From contig CALSCQ010003320.1 in the NCBI GenBank assembly GCA_943704525.1, positions 1 through 31,877 on the forward strand: a stretch of 31,877 nt of DNA. The letters are read 5' to 3'. Under the pieces are notes generated by a model, which saw only the letters and a program-made list of their open reading frames with translations, did no database searches and was not told where the DNA came from. The translations under genes and the position numbers were made by a program. The DNA comes from Pigoraptor vietnamica (lineage: Eukaryota; Opisthokonta; Filasterea). Below are positions 11,401 through 21,270 of the stretch, piece by piece (position 1 is the first letter of the stretch; every line of letters starts with the position of its first letter).

Positions 11401-11512
11401 AGTTCGAAGCAAAAATGAAAGTGCTAGTTGGGCACATCCATAAAACAGCGGGTACGCACCTGCTGGCGAGCAGGCCCCGGCGGGCGGCGGAAGCGGCGCA
11501 CTTGCTCAGCAT
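8450..11512 (-). CDS. ACADVL: Very-long-chain acyl-CoA dehydrogenase, mitochondrial
   Basis: Nine exons in transcription order: 11512-11460, 11304-11121, 10992-10657, 10474-10319, 10139-10026, 9860-9477, 9319-9083, 8962-8762 and 8638-8450, summing to 1854 nt (617 aa). The first exon encodes an Arg/Ala-rich, acid-free presequence ([17 protein letters not shown]), so mitochondrial import is likely. The body aligns by eye with animal VLCAD/ACAD9: [75 protein letters not shown] and the active-site RIFEGTN, with the catalytic glutamate near residue 427. The family's C-terminal extension, which distinguishes it from tetrameric short/medium-chain enzymes, is present and ends in HPLGF. It catalyses the FAD-dependent first step of long-chain beta-oxidation at the mitochondrial inner membrane. 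VLCAD and ACAD9 are close paralogues; the symbol reflects overall similarity, not a tested orthology. Confidence 0.93.
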
Positions 11513-11631
11513 TCTCTCAGAAGGTGAGCCGAGGGCGAAAGGCGTTGGGATTGAGATCGCGCAACGACGTTACATAAAGGTGTGGGTGTGGCCTCACTGC
11601 ACATGTGCACAGCACGACACAGCGGAACCAC

Positions 11632-11657
11632 GTGTGTGTGTGTGTGCGTGTGTGCGC

Positions 11658-11692
<35 letters not shown>
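11632..11692. repeat. (GT)n microsatellite, intergenic
   Basis: A GT run with a few GC interruptions, followed by GTGTCGGG. It is one of the few long GT tracts in the window that is not inside an intron. Confidence 0.95.
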
Positions 11693-11693
<1 letters not shown>

Positions 11694-11761
11694 TGTCGGG
11701 TCGGCCATTCGACGCGAGATCGCTTGTTGACACTTGAAACCAACCCCGGACTCGACCTGTG

Positions 11762-11966
11762 CGGTTTATTGAAATTTTTTCCAAAATTATGGGCATTTAG
11801 GAGAGAATTTCAAAATCAACTATTCTGACAGGCACGTGATTTTTCCTGGACAGTCGTGTAGTTACTATAACAGGATAAACAAATCCTCAAGGGATATAAA
11901 TGGTTATGATTGAAATTACCAAATATGGTCAACATAATGGCGCGCTCAAATTTGAATTTTGAAACC
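11762..11966. other. AT-rich island in a GC-rich genome
   Basis: About 200 bp with many A/T runs (GAAATTTTTTCC, AAATTATGGGC, ATATAAATGG, AAATTTGAATTTTGAAA) against very GC-rich surroundings. No frame in it resembles a known protein and no terminal inverted repeat or target-site duplication is evident. It could be a promoter core for INCENP or ACADVL, an origin-like easily melted segment, or a remnant of inserted DNA. Confidence 0.6.
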
Positions 11967-12182
11967 AAAGCGCCCATACAACCATCATACACACGCACAT
12001 AAGACGCGTCTTCCAGTCTTCTCTCGAAGAATTGCGCTCCATAGGGCAACCCATTGCCCTTTCGCCAGACCTATCCCTCTTCTCTACCTCACTTGTCTGC
12101 AGTGCGCCGCTCACTTTATGATCTGAGTGATTGTCCCACACACCACATTCGCTCGACGCCAACCAAAGCCGCTGAAAGAAAA

Positions 12183-14070
12183 ATGGCGGCCGAGGCGACG
12201 CGCGCGAAGGTGGCGGGGGTCGTGACCCTCATGCGCACGCTCTATGAGACGAAGCTTGCGGAATTTGAGACGCAGGTGCTCGCCGAGCACAACACGTGGC
12301 TGGAGGAAATCGCCGCGGAGACACGAAAGACATTCCATACGTATCCGCTTTGGACCTCTTGTTGCGCTTTGGAGTGTTACGCCTGCGAGCATTAGGGGGC
12401 GGATGCGTTGGACCAGCGTGTCTTGCCGTGAGATTGGGGTGCACTGGGTTGTCGCTGTGGGAAGTGTGTGTTCCCTTAACCGCTCGATGTGCTTCGCTTA
12501 TTAGGGATGCGATCTGTTTGCCAAAGACACCCTCTGCGAAGAGGAAGCGCGCCACGCGAACGCGCGCTCAGAAGGTGCGTTTTGGGAGTTCCTTTCTTAT
12601 TCTCGTCGCGCGAGGTCGCTCTCGTGATTAATGCGATGTTGTTGGGTACTGTGCTGCGAACTGATGGTCGCGCTCGGCCTCTGCCTTTGTATTTTAGGAT
12701 AAGGAGAATGCCCCGGCCGACGTCCCCGTGGCAAACGGGCGCGTGACGCGCGCACGCGCAGCAAAGGGCGCAACCGCTGCCGCCGCTCCCGCCCCCGTTG
12801 AGGTTGCCCCATCGACAGATGACATGTGCAGGAAGCCCTCGCCAAAGCGAAGGCGAACCGACGAGAACGAAGCGGACACTGCATCCGCGCCCAGCACAGC
12901 CTCGCCCACGACGTCGCTACCCACACCGGCGCCTGTTGTCGACATGCCCGCTGCAGCCCCTGTGCCTGTGTTGGCGTCGGCAGTGGCGGACGGTCCCTCG
13001 ACTGCAACGGACGTTGTGCCGATGCAAGTGGAAGAGGCGGTCGCGGAGGTCGTCGCCGAGACCAAGCAGCCCGCGGCGAAGCGGGGAAGGGGCAAGCGCA
13101 CGGCCGCGGCGCAACCGGAGGAGGCGCCCACGCGGACACGCGGCAAGCGGCAGAAGACGGCTGCTGTCGCACAGCCCGCCGAGCCCGTCCACATGGATGC
13201 TGAAGCGCAGCAGGCAGCTGTCCTGGACATTGCGCCTTCGGTGGCAGAAGTGCCTGCGGCGGCGACAGTCGTTGAAGCGGCACCCTCCGCGAGTGAGGTT
13301 GAAGCACCTGTGCCCACGCCCGCGACGCCGCCGACACGCCCGCCGGAGGCGCTATCGGTGTCTGTCACGAAGGTGACGTCGATGGTGCAGTTCTGGGAGA
13401 CGAAGACGAAGACTCCCGCGAAGGAAGAGAAGCGGCCGGCTCCCTCGACCGCTGCCGTCGGCGCAACGACGGCTGCGGGTGCGGCTGGCGCGCGCGGCAA
13501 GAAGCGTCTCGGCAAGGCAACAGTGCAGGGCTTTGGCAGCCCTCAGACCCTTGCCATCGCTGCGCCGGCGCTGTCGGCCGTGTCGGTCGCACACGGTGCC
13601 GCTGCGGACGCGAAGCTCGAGGTTCTGTTGTCGCCGGTGAAGAAGGGCGAGGAGCCCGCGGAGCGCAAGCTCGGCGTCATTCCCCCGCAGCCGGAACTCC
13701 CCGCGCCGAAGCGCGCGCCCCGAAAGGCCAAGGCCCCTGTGCCCCTCCCCGCGGACTCTACGCCGAAGGAGATCAATTCGGCCCCGGCGGTGGACGCCGT
13801 GGCGAACTCGAGCGTCCCCGTCGTCCCCGCGGTTGTGTCTGCGTCGGCGCCCGCACTTGCGGAGAAGTCGGCGCAGGTGCAACAGCCTTTTGCTGCAACG
13901 GAGGGTTCCGATGCCTTTTCCAGCATGAAGCGGGACGTGCTTCGCGTTGCACAGGGTAACAGGAGGCGGCCGCCGACGCGCGCGAACAAGTCGCGGAGTG
14001 AGGACGTGCCCGCGCCGCAGGACGCTGCGCCAGAGGCCATGGACGTAGCGGTGGGTCTCCGCCTGGATGT

Positions 14071-14132
<62 letters not shown>

Positions 14133-16636
14133 TTGGGACCATTTGAACTCACAATTCTTTTATCCATACTTTTCTTTGCAGACTGCGCCCGTCGCTGTTG
14201 AGCAACCGACGATCGCCGACGTTACGCCGGCCGCAGTCCCCGTGGAAGTCACGACGTCGCCTGTTACTGCGGCCGCCGCGGGTGCCTCTGAGACAGTCCC
14301 TATGGAAGTGGACGCGGCCCCTGCGCAGGACGAGAGCACGGCGCAGTTTGTGACGCCGACGATGTCCTTCTCAGAGCCGCTCGCGGACGTTTCGGCCGCT
14401 GTGGAGGACGTGGAAATGAGGCCGCCCTCGGCCGAAGACGGCGCGCCGAAGCTTCCGAAGCCGGTCAATGTGGTCACGACATTGCGGGCGGGCGTTCCTC
14501 CAGCGAAGCCACAGGTGCGTGCGATTGTGTGTGCGTGGCCGTCTGACGTGTTGAGTGTGTTGGTTGCTGAAAGCGATTTGGGCCCGTGCATTTTATGCTC
14601 TGCCTTCCCGGTGCGTCACTGAGACTGACGGGCCCGTGCGCATGCGCAGGCGCCGTCGAACATTGCGACGGGTTCCTCGTTTGTCGCATCGCTGCAGAGG
14701 CAACAGCAGCAGAAGGAGCTTGATGCGAAGGCGGCGCAGAAGATGGCGCCGCAGGTCAAGGCACTCAAGGTCGCCGAAGCCGCCAAGAAGGTGGGCGCCA
14801 CCGACTTGTCACATGCATCTCATCCGTGTGCGTGTGTGCGTGCGTGCGTGTGTGTGTGCGTGTGTGCGTGTGTGCGTGCGTGCGTGCGTGCGTCGCTTGT
14901 CTGTTCTGCCATGTCTTATCTGTTGTCTGCGCTGACGTTGGCTCTGTTCATGGGACAGGCGGCCGAGAAGCGCGCGGAAGAGAAGAAGGCACAGCAGGCG
15001 TACTTTGCCAAGGAAAAGGAGCGGCGCCTGGCGGAGAAGGCAGCGAGCACCACCGCGCCCTCCGGTGCCACGTCCGCCGTCAACGCCTCTCTGCTCAACT
15101 CGAGCGTAACGTCGACTGCGCGCCCACTCGGCAGCACACTTGCCGGTCCCAAGGCCCCCCTTGTCTCTGTCCCGTACGCCGCCGTGCTCAAGCCCAGGCC
15201 GGAGATGACTGTCGCCGAAGTGAGTGCCGTGTTTGATTAGGGTTTTGACGGCGCTCTGAAACCAGTCTGCAGTAGGTCTTCGCATCGTCCGGTCTGATTA
15301 ATTATGCTCTGTTACACTCCGCAGGCGGCGCCAGTCGTTGCCGAAAAGCCCACTCCGCCGGCGATTCAGCCGCAGCCGCAGCCTGCGAAGGCCGCCGCCC
15401 CTGCCGAACCATCGCCCGTCGGAGTGCCGTCCGCAACCGCCAAGCCCACCATGCCCGTGGAGCAGACGGTGCGTCCTCGCGAACAATGATTCGGGTCCGC
15501 TTTCTCACTTGTCCTTTTCCGGTGCTTGTTATCTTATGTTGTGGCGCTGACATTGTGGCCGTGCATCTGCGCGCAGGGTACCGCCGTTCCCGCCAAGCGC
15601 AACTACGAGGAACAGGAGCGACTCCTCCTCCAGAGACTTGCCGAGCGGCAGAAGCAGCAGGCCGACCGCTACGCGTCGCAACAGGGCGGCGCCGCGCAGG
15701 TATCCCCCGTTTCCACCCAGGCAACGCCTGCGCCCGAGCCGACGGCGAAAGTGTCCCCTCCCTCGGCACCCACCACCGCCCAGCCCCCTGTGCAGCAGCC
15801 ATCCACGCAGCCCGCTCAGCCGCAACCGCAGCAGCCGCAGCCTGTCGGGGCGCCTCCCAAGACCACTGCGGTCGCCAACCCCACGCTCGTGGCCGCGAAG
15901 GGTGCTTCTGTGGCCTCCGTTCCGGCCGTCGCCGCGCAGCCCCAGCGTCACATGATCAAGCTCACAGTCCCCGCCGATCCCCCGAAGGCGAGTGCTGCTA
16001 GCGCCCAGCGGCCGCCACAGACGCAGACGCAGCCACATCAGCCGACTCAAGCGGCGCCGGTGGCGGCAGCGTCGTCGTCCCGGTCGCCGGCGCGCGCGGC
16101 GCCCGCACAGCGTGAGGACGAGACGTACGAGATGACGCCCGAGGTGAAGGAGCGGAAGAAGAAGGACGACCGCACTTCGGACGAGACGTACAACATCGAC
16201 GACCTTGACAGCGGGTGCGTTGGCTCTACGTACTTGCCCCCGTGTGTGTATATGTGTATGGCGTTAGTCAGCTTGCTATTGAGACGGAACCGGAAAGCTC
16301 ACGCGCGCTCATTCCACTCTCTAACATTAATCGGCTTGGCTTTTCGTTTATAGGGAGTCGACGGATGACGATGAGGCGCCGCGGCGCAAGATTCCCGCGT
16401 GGGCGCAGGGACCTGCCCTCAAGGCGGCCATCTACAACCAGCACATCGACCTCAACCACCGGAACATCGATCCGGACACCGTCTTCCCGCGCGTCCAGAC
16501 GCCCGACCTGAACGTGATATTCCCTGACGGAAAGCGCAAGAACGAGCGATACGTGCGGCGCGGCAGCTCTGCGCAATGGGCGATGGAGTACTCGCCCACG
16601 GCCCCCGCAGGTGTCAGGCCAAAGAAGATGCTGTAG
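12183..16636 (+). CDS. INCENP: Inner centromere protein (chromosomal passenger complex scaffold)
   Basis: Nine exons: 12183-12340, 12505-12574, 12698-14050, 14182-14514, 14650-14790, 14959-15219, 15325-15468, 15577-16214 and 16354-16636, summing to 3381 nt (1126 aa). The N-terminus matches the survivin/borealin-binding helix of animal INCENP: a Leu/Glu-rich helix ending in WLEEI (39-43), followed by PKTP (59-62) and a basic patch. A long Ala/Pro/Val-rich, presumably disordered middle follows, with a short charged helical stretch (AAEKRAEEKKAQ, from 14959). The C-terminus is an IN-box: STDDDEAP, then KIPAWAQG, a spacer, PDLNVIF and RRGSSAQW. In animals this box binds and activates Aurora B, which phosphorylates the TSS motif; here the motif is GSS, with RR placed to suit an Aurora site. 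The human protein is about 920 aa, so this one is longer, mainly in the low-complexity region. It acts at centromeres and the spindle midzone. Confidence 0.92.
14072..14130. repeat. (CA)n microsatellite in INCENP intron 3
   Basis: About 29 uninterrupted CA units in sense orientation, 21 bp after the donor at 14051. The surrounding intron is only 131 bp, so repeat-length changes would alter its size noticeably. Confidence 0.95.
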
Positions 16637-17268
16637 AGCGCCTCATTTCGCGACTTTTCTTTGCTTTCCAACCTCGTTGCAGCGTCTGCGCGTTTGCTGG
16701 CGTCGCGTGCGTTGCGTTTTGTGTGCCACGAGCGTCTTTTTTCTTGCATTACCTATGACTTGTAGGGGACTTCGCGTCTCTAGCTGCCTGATGCTATTGC
16801 GTCGCGTGCGTGTGCGTGCGTGCGTTTTTTGCGGGACGGCCTGTTCGCATGCCTCTGCCAAACACACGAAGCCTGCGTTTCGCTGCTTTGCGTCACGTGC
16901 TCGTTGTCTCGCTGGACAGACAGCCCGAGCCACATGCGCGTGTTTGGAGCAACAAATACGTTATTAACTCACACTGCGAATCGGTCGCCGTGTAGCTGAA
17001 TTGTGTTGGCGCCGAACTAAGCTAGCGAGCAATCAGCGCAATCAAGGAGCATGCTTCACTTCTATTTACACACACGGCCAAAACAAGCGTGCGCAATCGA
17101 CAACGCAGGGCGAAAATGCAGACACATAGTGACCCGTCCAGACAGTCGCGGACAGCGTTCACCCAAGAGAACAGAACGCAAAGACAAGATAGAGTGAGCG
17201 CCGCGCGCAGTTGCCCGCCAGGGGATGCACGAACGGCGTCACACACAAAAGCACAGCGAACACGAGCG
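16637..17268. other. Convergent 3' intergenic region, no gene seen
   Basis: A stretch of 632 bp between the stops of INCENP (plus) and the bZIP gene (minus). Frames here are short and have no recognisable motifs. It contains GCGTGCGTGTGCG-like sequence near 16800 and a somewhat AT-richer piece at 16950-17000. No RNA gene or canonical AATAAA signal is visible. Confidence 0.6.
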
Positions 17269-18570
17269 TCAGGTGCATTCGCTCGAACGGTCTCCAGACG
17301 ACGCAGGGTGCAGTTCAGCGGTAGCGACGCCCGTTTCCGCGGCTTCGCTGGTGGTACCGACAACCGCTGCAGATGATGCCGACGACGTCGTTCGCGTCGC
17401 ACGCTCTCCAAGCTGCCGCCGAAGGTCCTGCACGTCCTGCTCTGCCTTTGCAACGGCCGCCCGTAGCATAGCATTCCTGCGGGCAGACTCGGAGGCGCGG
17501 TGCTTGAGCTCCTCTTCGCGCGTCTTCTTCTTTAGCCGAGAGCGCGCGGCGGCCGACTTGTTTCGCTCGCGAATGCGGTGCAGCGCCTGCTTATCAATGT
17601 TGCTGCGCGGTATCGTCTTGCGCCGCGACTTTCGCGGGGAACCGGAACCGACAGAGGGCACATCGGACATGTCGATCGAATCAAGACGACCAGACGACTC
17701 CCTCCTCTGCCGCGCCGCTGCCGCCGCCGCCGCCGCAGTGTTCGCTGACTGCGATTGCGATTGTTGCGTGCGCCGCGGGGAAGACGCCAGCCCCGCGGTG
17801 TAGCCGCCCGGTGCCGTGGGTCCCTCCCTACCCCCATGGCTGGGAGAGGGGAGTGCGAGCGGCGGCAAAACGAGCGAAGGCGCGACGGTGGTCGGCAGCG
17901 GATCGGACGACACGGACACGTGCGGCGTGCGTGCAACACCTGGGACGCTTCCCGGCAACAGCGGCGCTATTGACACTGGCTTGGCCGCATTGACAGCCCC
18001 TCCGACATCGCCCCCATCGCCCGACGCCTTCCGCCGCCCCTTGCTGCCCGCGGGCACTGGCTGCGGAGGGGGTTCACCCGCCCTCTCATCCGGGGTGTGG
18101 CCGGCTGCCACGGACGCGACGAGCCCCGCCGCCTGCGCCGCATGCCGGAGCGCGGCCGCCTGCTGCATGTGCGCGTGTTGCAACTGCAAGTACCACAACT
18201 GCAGCCGCTGCACGTCCGCGAGCGCCGCGGCGTCGCCGGCGGGCAAGTGCGCGAGTGCTGCGAGCGCGGCGGCATCCACGGGGCGCGGAACTCCCTCCGT
18301 CTGGTAGAGGTATGCCGCTGCGGCCGCCTGTGCCGCCACTGCGGGAGGTGGTCCGAGGAAAGGGACGCCCGGCAGAGTGCTGGGCAACAGCGCGCCTGCC
18401 CCACCCACATCAGGCAGGCCCAGACTGAAGAGCGACTCGGCGTGAGGCTGTTGCGGAGGATGCTGTGCATCTGTTCCTGGTGGGCGTTGTCGAAGCGGTG
18501 CCGTCGAGAGAAGCGTAAGCAGCGACGGGTCAATGAGGCCCTGTAGGCCGAAGGGCTGCCGCTGAGCCAT
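17269..18570 (-). CDS. bZIP transcription factor (single exon)
   Basis: An uninterrupted 433-aa frame from the ATG at 18570 (MAQRQPFGL); the frame upstream offers only a non-ATG extension. The N-terminal two thirds are rich in Ala, Pro, Gly and Gln, typical of an activation or disordered region, with an Ala-rich run near the middle. The basic region is at about residues 332-345 (RIRERNKSAAARSR), with the diagnostic N-x7-R spacing, followed after nine residues by the first zipper leucine. The zipper is weak: heptad positions read L, S, L, A, L, R, so stable homodimers may be poor and a partner is likely. A basic cluster upstream (RKSRRK) can serve as a nuclear signal. It is the only complete gene in the window without introns. 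It diverges from Psf3 across a spacer with TGACGTCA-like and CACGTG motifs, so autoregulation is possible but unproven. The subfamily cannot be assigned from sequence alone. Confidence 0.85.
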   Translation of the reverse strand: MAQRQPFGLQGLIDPSLLTLLSTAPLRQRPPGTDAQHPPQQPHAESLFSLGLPDVGGAGALLPSTLPGVPFLGPPPAVAAQAAAAAYLYQTEGVPRPVDAAALAALAHLPAGDAAALADVQRLQLWYLQLQHAHMQQAAALRHAAQAAGLVASVAAGHTPDERAGEPPPQPVPAGSKGRRKASGDGGDVGGAVNAAKPVSIAPLLPGSVPGVARTPHVSVSSDPLPTTVAPSLVLPPLALPSPSHGGREGPTAPGGYTAGLASSPRRTQQSQSQSANTAAAAAAAARQRRESSGRLDSIDMSDVPSVGSGSPRKSRRKTIPRSNIDKQALHRIRERNKSAAARSRLKKKTREEELKHRASESARRNAMLRAAVAKAEQDVQDLRRQLGERATRTTSSASSAAVVGTTSEAAETGVATAELHPASSGDRSSECT

Positions 18571-19259
18571 GTGCAAAAACACACGGCCGCATCACGCCCC
18601 GATGGCAGACATGGTCGGCCACGTTGATCGGTTCGGCAACCCCCGCGCCATATGCCGCGGTGCACGCGCCGGCCGATGGCGGTTTTGGCCGTGCGTGCGG
18701 ATTGACAGTCGAGGTACCGAGACACCGCCGAAGTCGGTGGCGCAAGCCGTAACTCCCCTCCGTCCAGGCTGAGTTTTCTGTCCAACACAGACGAGAGATT
18801 TCAACCCCAGCGATACTGCGACAGGCGATAGAGACACTAGAATGGGCCCCTTTGTGTGCTTGTAACGGACAAAAGAAGGGCAAGCGAGCAGCGAAGAGAG
18901 GGAAAGGAGAGAGAGTGAGTGGAGAGTGTTTCGATTTCACGTGACGGCGACCAATCGCAGTGCAGGGTTGGCGGACAACCCAATGCGTCCAACCAATCAG
19001 AGCGAATGTGAGTAACGTACTGTCACGTGACAATCTGTTACTGTTTCGCGCCGAAATACCGGCGCCGTCAGACGTCAGTTCCACAGCCAGCCGTCGTCGT
19101 TGCCATCGCCAAACATTTCTCCGTCTGTCTCAAATAGTGTTGCCCTTCGTATTTTCCGTCGGTTTATCTACTCTGTGTGTGTGCGTGTGTGCGTGACTGT
19201 GGTTTTTTTTATTATTATTATTATTATCTGAGTTCTATCGCCGGGTGGCCAGTGCCAGC
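18571..19259. promoter_or_regulatory. Divergent promoter region between the bZIP gene and Psf3
   Basis: This spacer of about 690 bp has a cluster of likely factor sites between 18937 and 19078: TCACGTGA (18937-18944), three CCAAT boxes (18951-18955, 18980-18984, 18993-18997), the perfect palindrome GTCACGTGAC (19022-19031), an E2F-like TTTCGCGCC (19044-19052) and a CRE-like GACGTCAG (19071-19078). An E2F-like site would fit Psf3, a replication gene induced at G1/S in animals. An (ATT)n tract (about 19209-19227) lies just upstream of the Psf3 start, probably in its 5' leader. The half nearer the bZIP start (18571-18900) shows nothing clear. Confidence 0.6.
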
Positions 19260-21001
19260 ATGGGCGATTATTTTGACATCGAGTCAATACTGCGCACACA
19301 GGAGGTTCGTGCGCAGAGCAGTCTGGTCTCGCTTTGTCTCTCGCGCAAGTATTTCTTGCTGACACCTGATTTTCCCCAAATATGTGTGTACGTGTGTGCT
19401 GTGTCTGTGTGCCTATGTGCATGTGTCTGTGTTGCGCAGTATGCGCCGGTAACATTTGCGACGGACGCCGTGGGCCTTGGGCATCTCGACCCTGGTAGCG
19501 GAGAGACAGATGTAAGTGGAGAGACGCCATTTCCCTCAATGCCAGTGCCCTTTCAGCGAGTTTCTCGTACCATGTGGTCCCTCACTCCCTCGACTGATCG
19601 CCTCTCGTGTTTTTGGGTTAGGGATAGGGTATGAGAGACGCCATTTCCCCCACTGCCAGTGCCCTATCAGCGAGTTTCTCATGCCACGTGGTCCCTCACT
19701 CCCTCCACTGATCGCCTCAATTCCGTCTTTTCTGCATGGCTTATCACTACCTCTAACTGTGTTAACACGTTTCTGTGGCAAACAGATACCTCAGGGCTCG
19801 AAACTGGAGCTTCCATTCTGGCTCATGCGACCGCTCGCGCAAAGGTGCGGCCTCTCCCTCTCTCTCGCTTCGATTCGTTGGTTCAGAACCTTAGATACTG
19901 CACCGAGGTGTTCTTTTTCTCCCGTGCTTCTTTATCATTCTGTCGTGCGATCGCTGCTCTTGCGTTCCGTCCCACGTTCTATCACACCCTTTCACTCCAA
20001 CTCGCGGTCCCCTGTGCTCGACCATTACCCCTAACTAACTCTTTCGTGTGTCCGGACCAAAGAAATTACGTGGTCGCCGAGCTGCCCAAGTGCTATGGCG
20101 CTGGGTATCGTGCGGCGCTCAGCGCGGACCCGGAGGTGGTCAACCTGCAGGAGTGGTGCGCGTTCTACTACGACTTTGGCCTCGCCATGTCCGAAGTGTA
20201 TCCGCCACACACACACACACACACCGAGACACGCATACACACATACACACACGCACACACACACTCATACACATACACACACACACACACACACATACAC
20301 GCACACACACACACAAACCCTCTGTTTGTCACCATTGTGCAATGTGGTTGTTTGTACTGGAATGGCCAGCAATTCTCTGGCTATTCCTTGACTTGCGCTG
20401 GCGCACGCCGCTCTGAAAATTGCCAGTGTGCGAGGAGACGACCTGCCGTCTGTTCTGAAGCGGGTGCGTCATCCCCCTTTCTGCCGCACACGTCATGACT
20501 ATGTGTTGTCGTTGCGTGCGACGGCCTTTGACGGGATTTTCCTTCGCAGGTGTTTGGGCAGAGGTACAAGCACGTGATGGAGCTTGCGCAGAATTCACTG
20601 CACGAAGACACCCTCAAGCTCACCGTTAAGCTCGACAACTTTGAGCGGCAGCGTGAGTCGTCGCGTGTCCACTCGCACTCTTTCCGTGTCGCACCCAATG
20701 CTATGTGTCATAGCAAAACTGCAATTCGCCTCTCGAACTCTCCGTCTTGTGCCTTCTTTCTCTCTCTCTCGCTCTCTCACTCTGAAGTCGATCGATGGGG
20801 GTTCAATGCGTTCCCTGAAGTCGTTGGACAGCCGTCAGTGTCTGCGCTGATCCGACATCTCTCTCGCCACGCGCAGTGTTTACGGCTGGCCACGATGCGA
20901 TCGCCGAATTCCACAAGTGGAGGGGACGCAAGATGAACAAGCTCAAGCCGTCCGAAGTGGCCGTCGCCCTCCGCAAGAGGAAACGGGCGGCGGACGAGTA
21001 A
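19260..21001 (+). CDS. GINS3: GINS complex subunit Psf3
   Basis: Seven exons: 19260-19304, 19440-19511, 19786-19844, 20063-20197, 20427-20463, 20550-20652 and 20877-21001, summing to 576 nt (191 aa; the human protein is 216 aa). It begins [11 protein letters not shown], like the family's N-terminal B-domain. Typical A-domain motifs follow: [12 protein letters not shown], a helix [11 protein letters not shown] corresponding to the human FSADPNVV region, and a C-terminal [14 protein letters not shown] followed by a basic tail. Psf3 is one of four subunits of GINS, which joins Cdc45 and MCM2-7 to form the replicative helicase. The junction from 20197 to 20427 was chosen on phase: GT|GTATCC to CCAG|T is the only pair that keeps the frame, because the alternative frame through the preceding sequence hits TGA. 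A branch-point-like CTAACTAAC lies about 25 bp before the acceptor at 20062. Confidence 0.92.
19519..19718. repeat. Two 86-bp direct repeats flanking a telomere-like motif (Psf3 intron 2)
   Basis: Copies at 19519-19604 and 19633-19718 both run from GAGAGACGCCATTTCCC to ACTGATCGCCTC with only a few mismatches. The 28 bp between them include GGGTTAGGGATAGGGT (19615-19630). Copy 1 begins 7 bp into the intron, just after the GTAAGTG donor. Confidence 0.85.
20205..20316. repeat. (CA)n-rich tract in Psf3 intron 4
   Basis: An interrupted CA repeat (CACACA with ACAT, GAGA and CTCA interruptions) beginning 8 bp after the donor GTATCC at 20198. The donor stands almost directly against the repeat. Confidence 0.9.
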
Positions 21002-21270
21002 ACGTTTGCCGCGAAATGCCCTCAGTTGGCGTTGTTGCTGTTGTTGTTTTTCGTTGGAGACTCTTCAAGGCAGGAGGCGTGGAGCGCACTACTGAGCCCA
21101 TAACCGACAGACCGAACGGGTCCGCTGAAATGGTCACACTCGGTTTAATGCCAAGCATGGCCACGCACGCAACAACGCCGCGCCACTCGCAATTCATTCG
21201 ACAGAAATTACACAAGCACAAAAAGCACACATTCCTACACCGCACGGCATTCCGCGCAACCGCAGAAGCT
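21002..21270. other. Short convergent intergenic region
   Basis: A stretch of 269 bp between the stops of Psf3 (plus) and the desaturase (minus). It includes a GTTGTTGCTGTTGTTG run near 21031-21046. No gene, RNA or clear terminator element is visible. Confidence 0.6.

Larger units (their letters stand above)
11513..12182. promoter_or_regulatory. Divergent intergenic region between ACADVL and INCENP
   Basis: This 670-bp spacer separates two divergently transcribed starts. It contains a (GT)n tract (11632-11692), then a strikingly AT-rich block (about 11762-11966) with a TATAAA at 11895-11900 and two TTTGAA motifs at 11951-11956 and 11958-11963. TTTGAA is the CHR core of G2/M-expressed genes in animals, which would suit INCENP, but so short a motif is weak evidence. 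A CACGTG box lies at about 11832-11837. Confidence 0.4.

Noticed and set aside
13365-13515. Long minus-strand frames across the INCENP Ala/Pro-rich exon
   Set aside because: They are mirror frames of GC-rich codons, have no recognisable motif, and conflict with a phase-consistent INCENP model.
17269-17803. Plus-strand gene opposite the bZIP C-terminus
   Set aside because: The minus strand carries the clear bZIP basic region; the plus frame is its shadow, rich in Ala and Arg.
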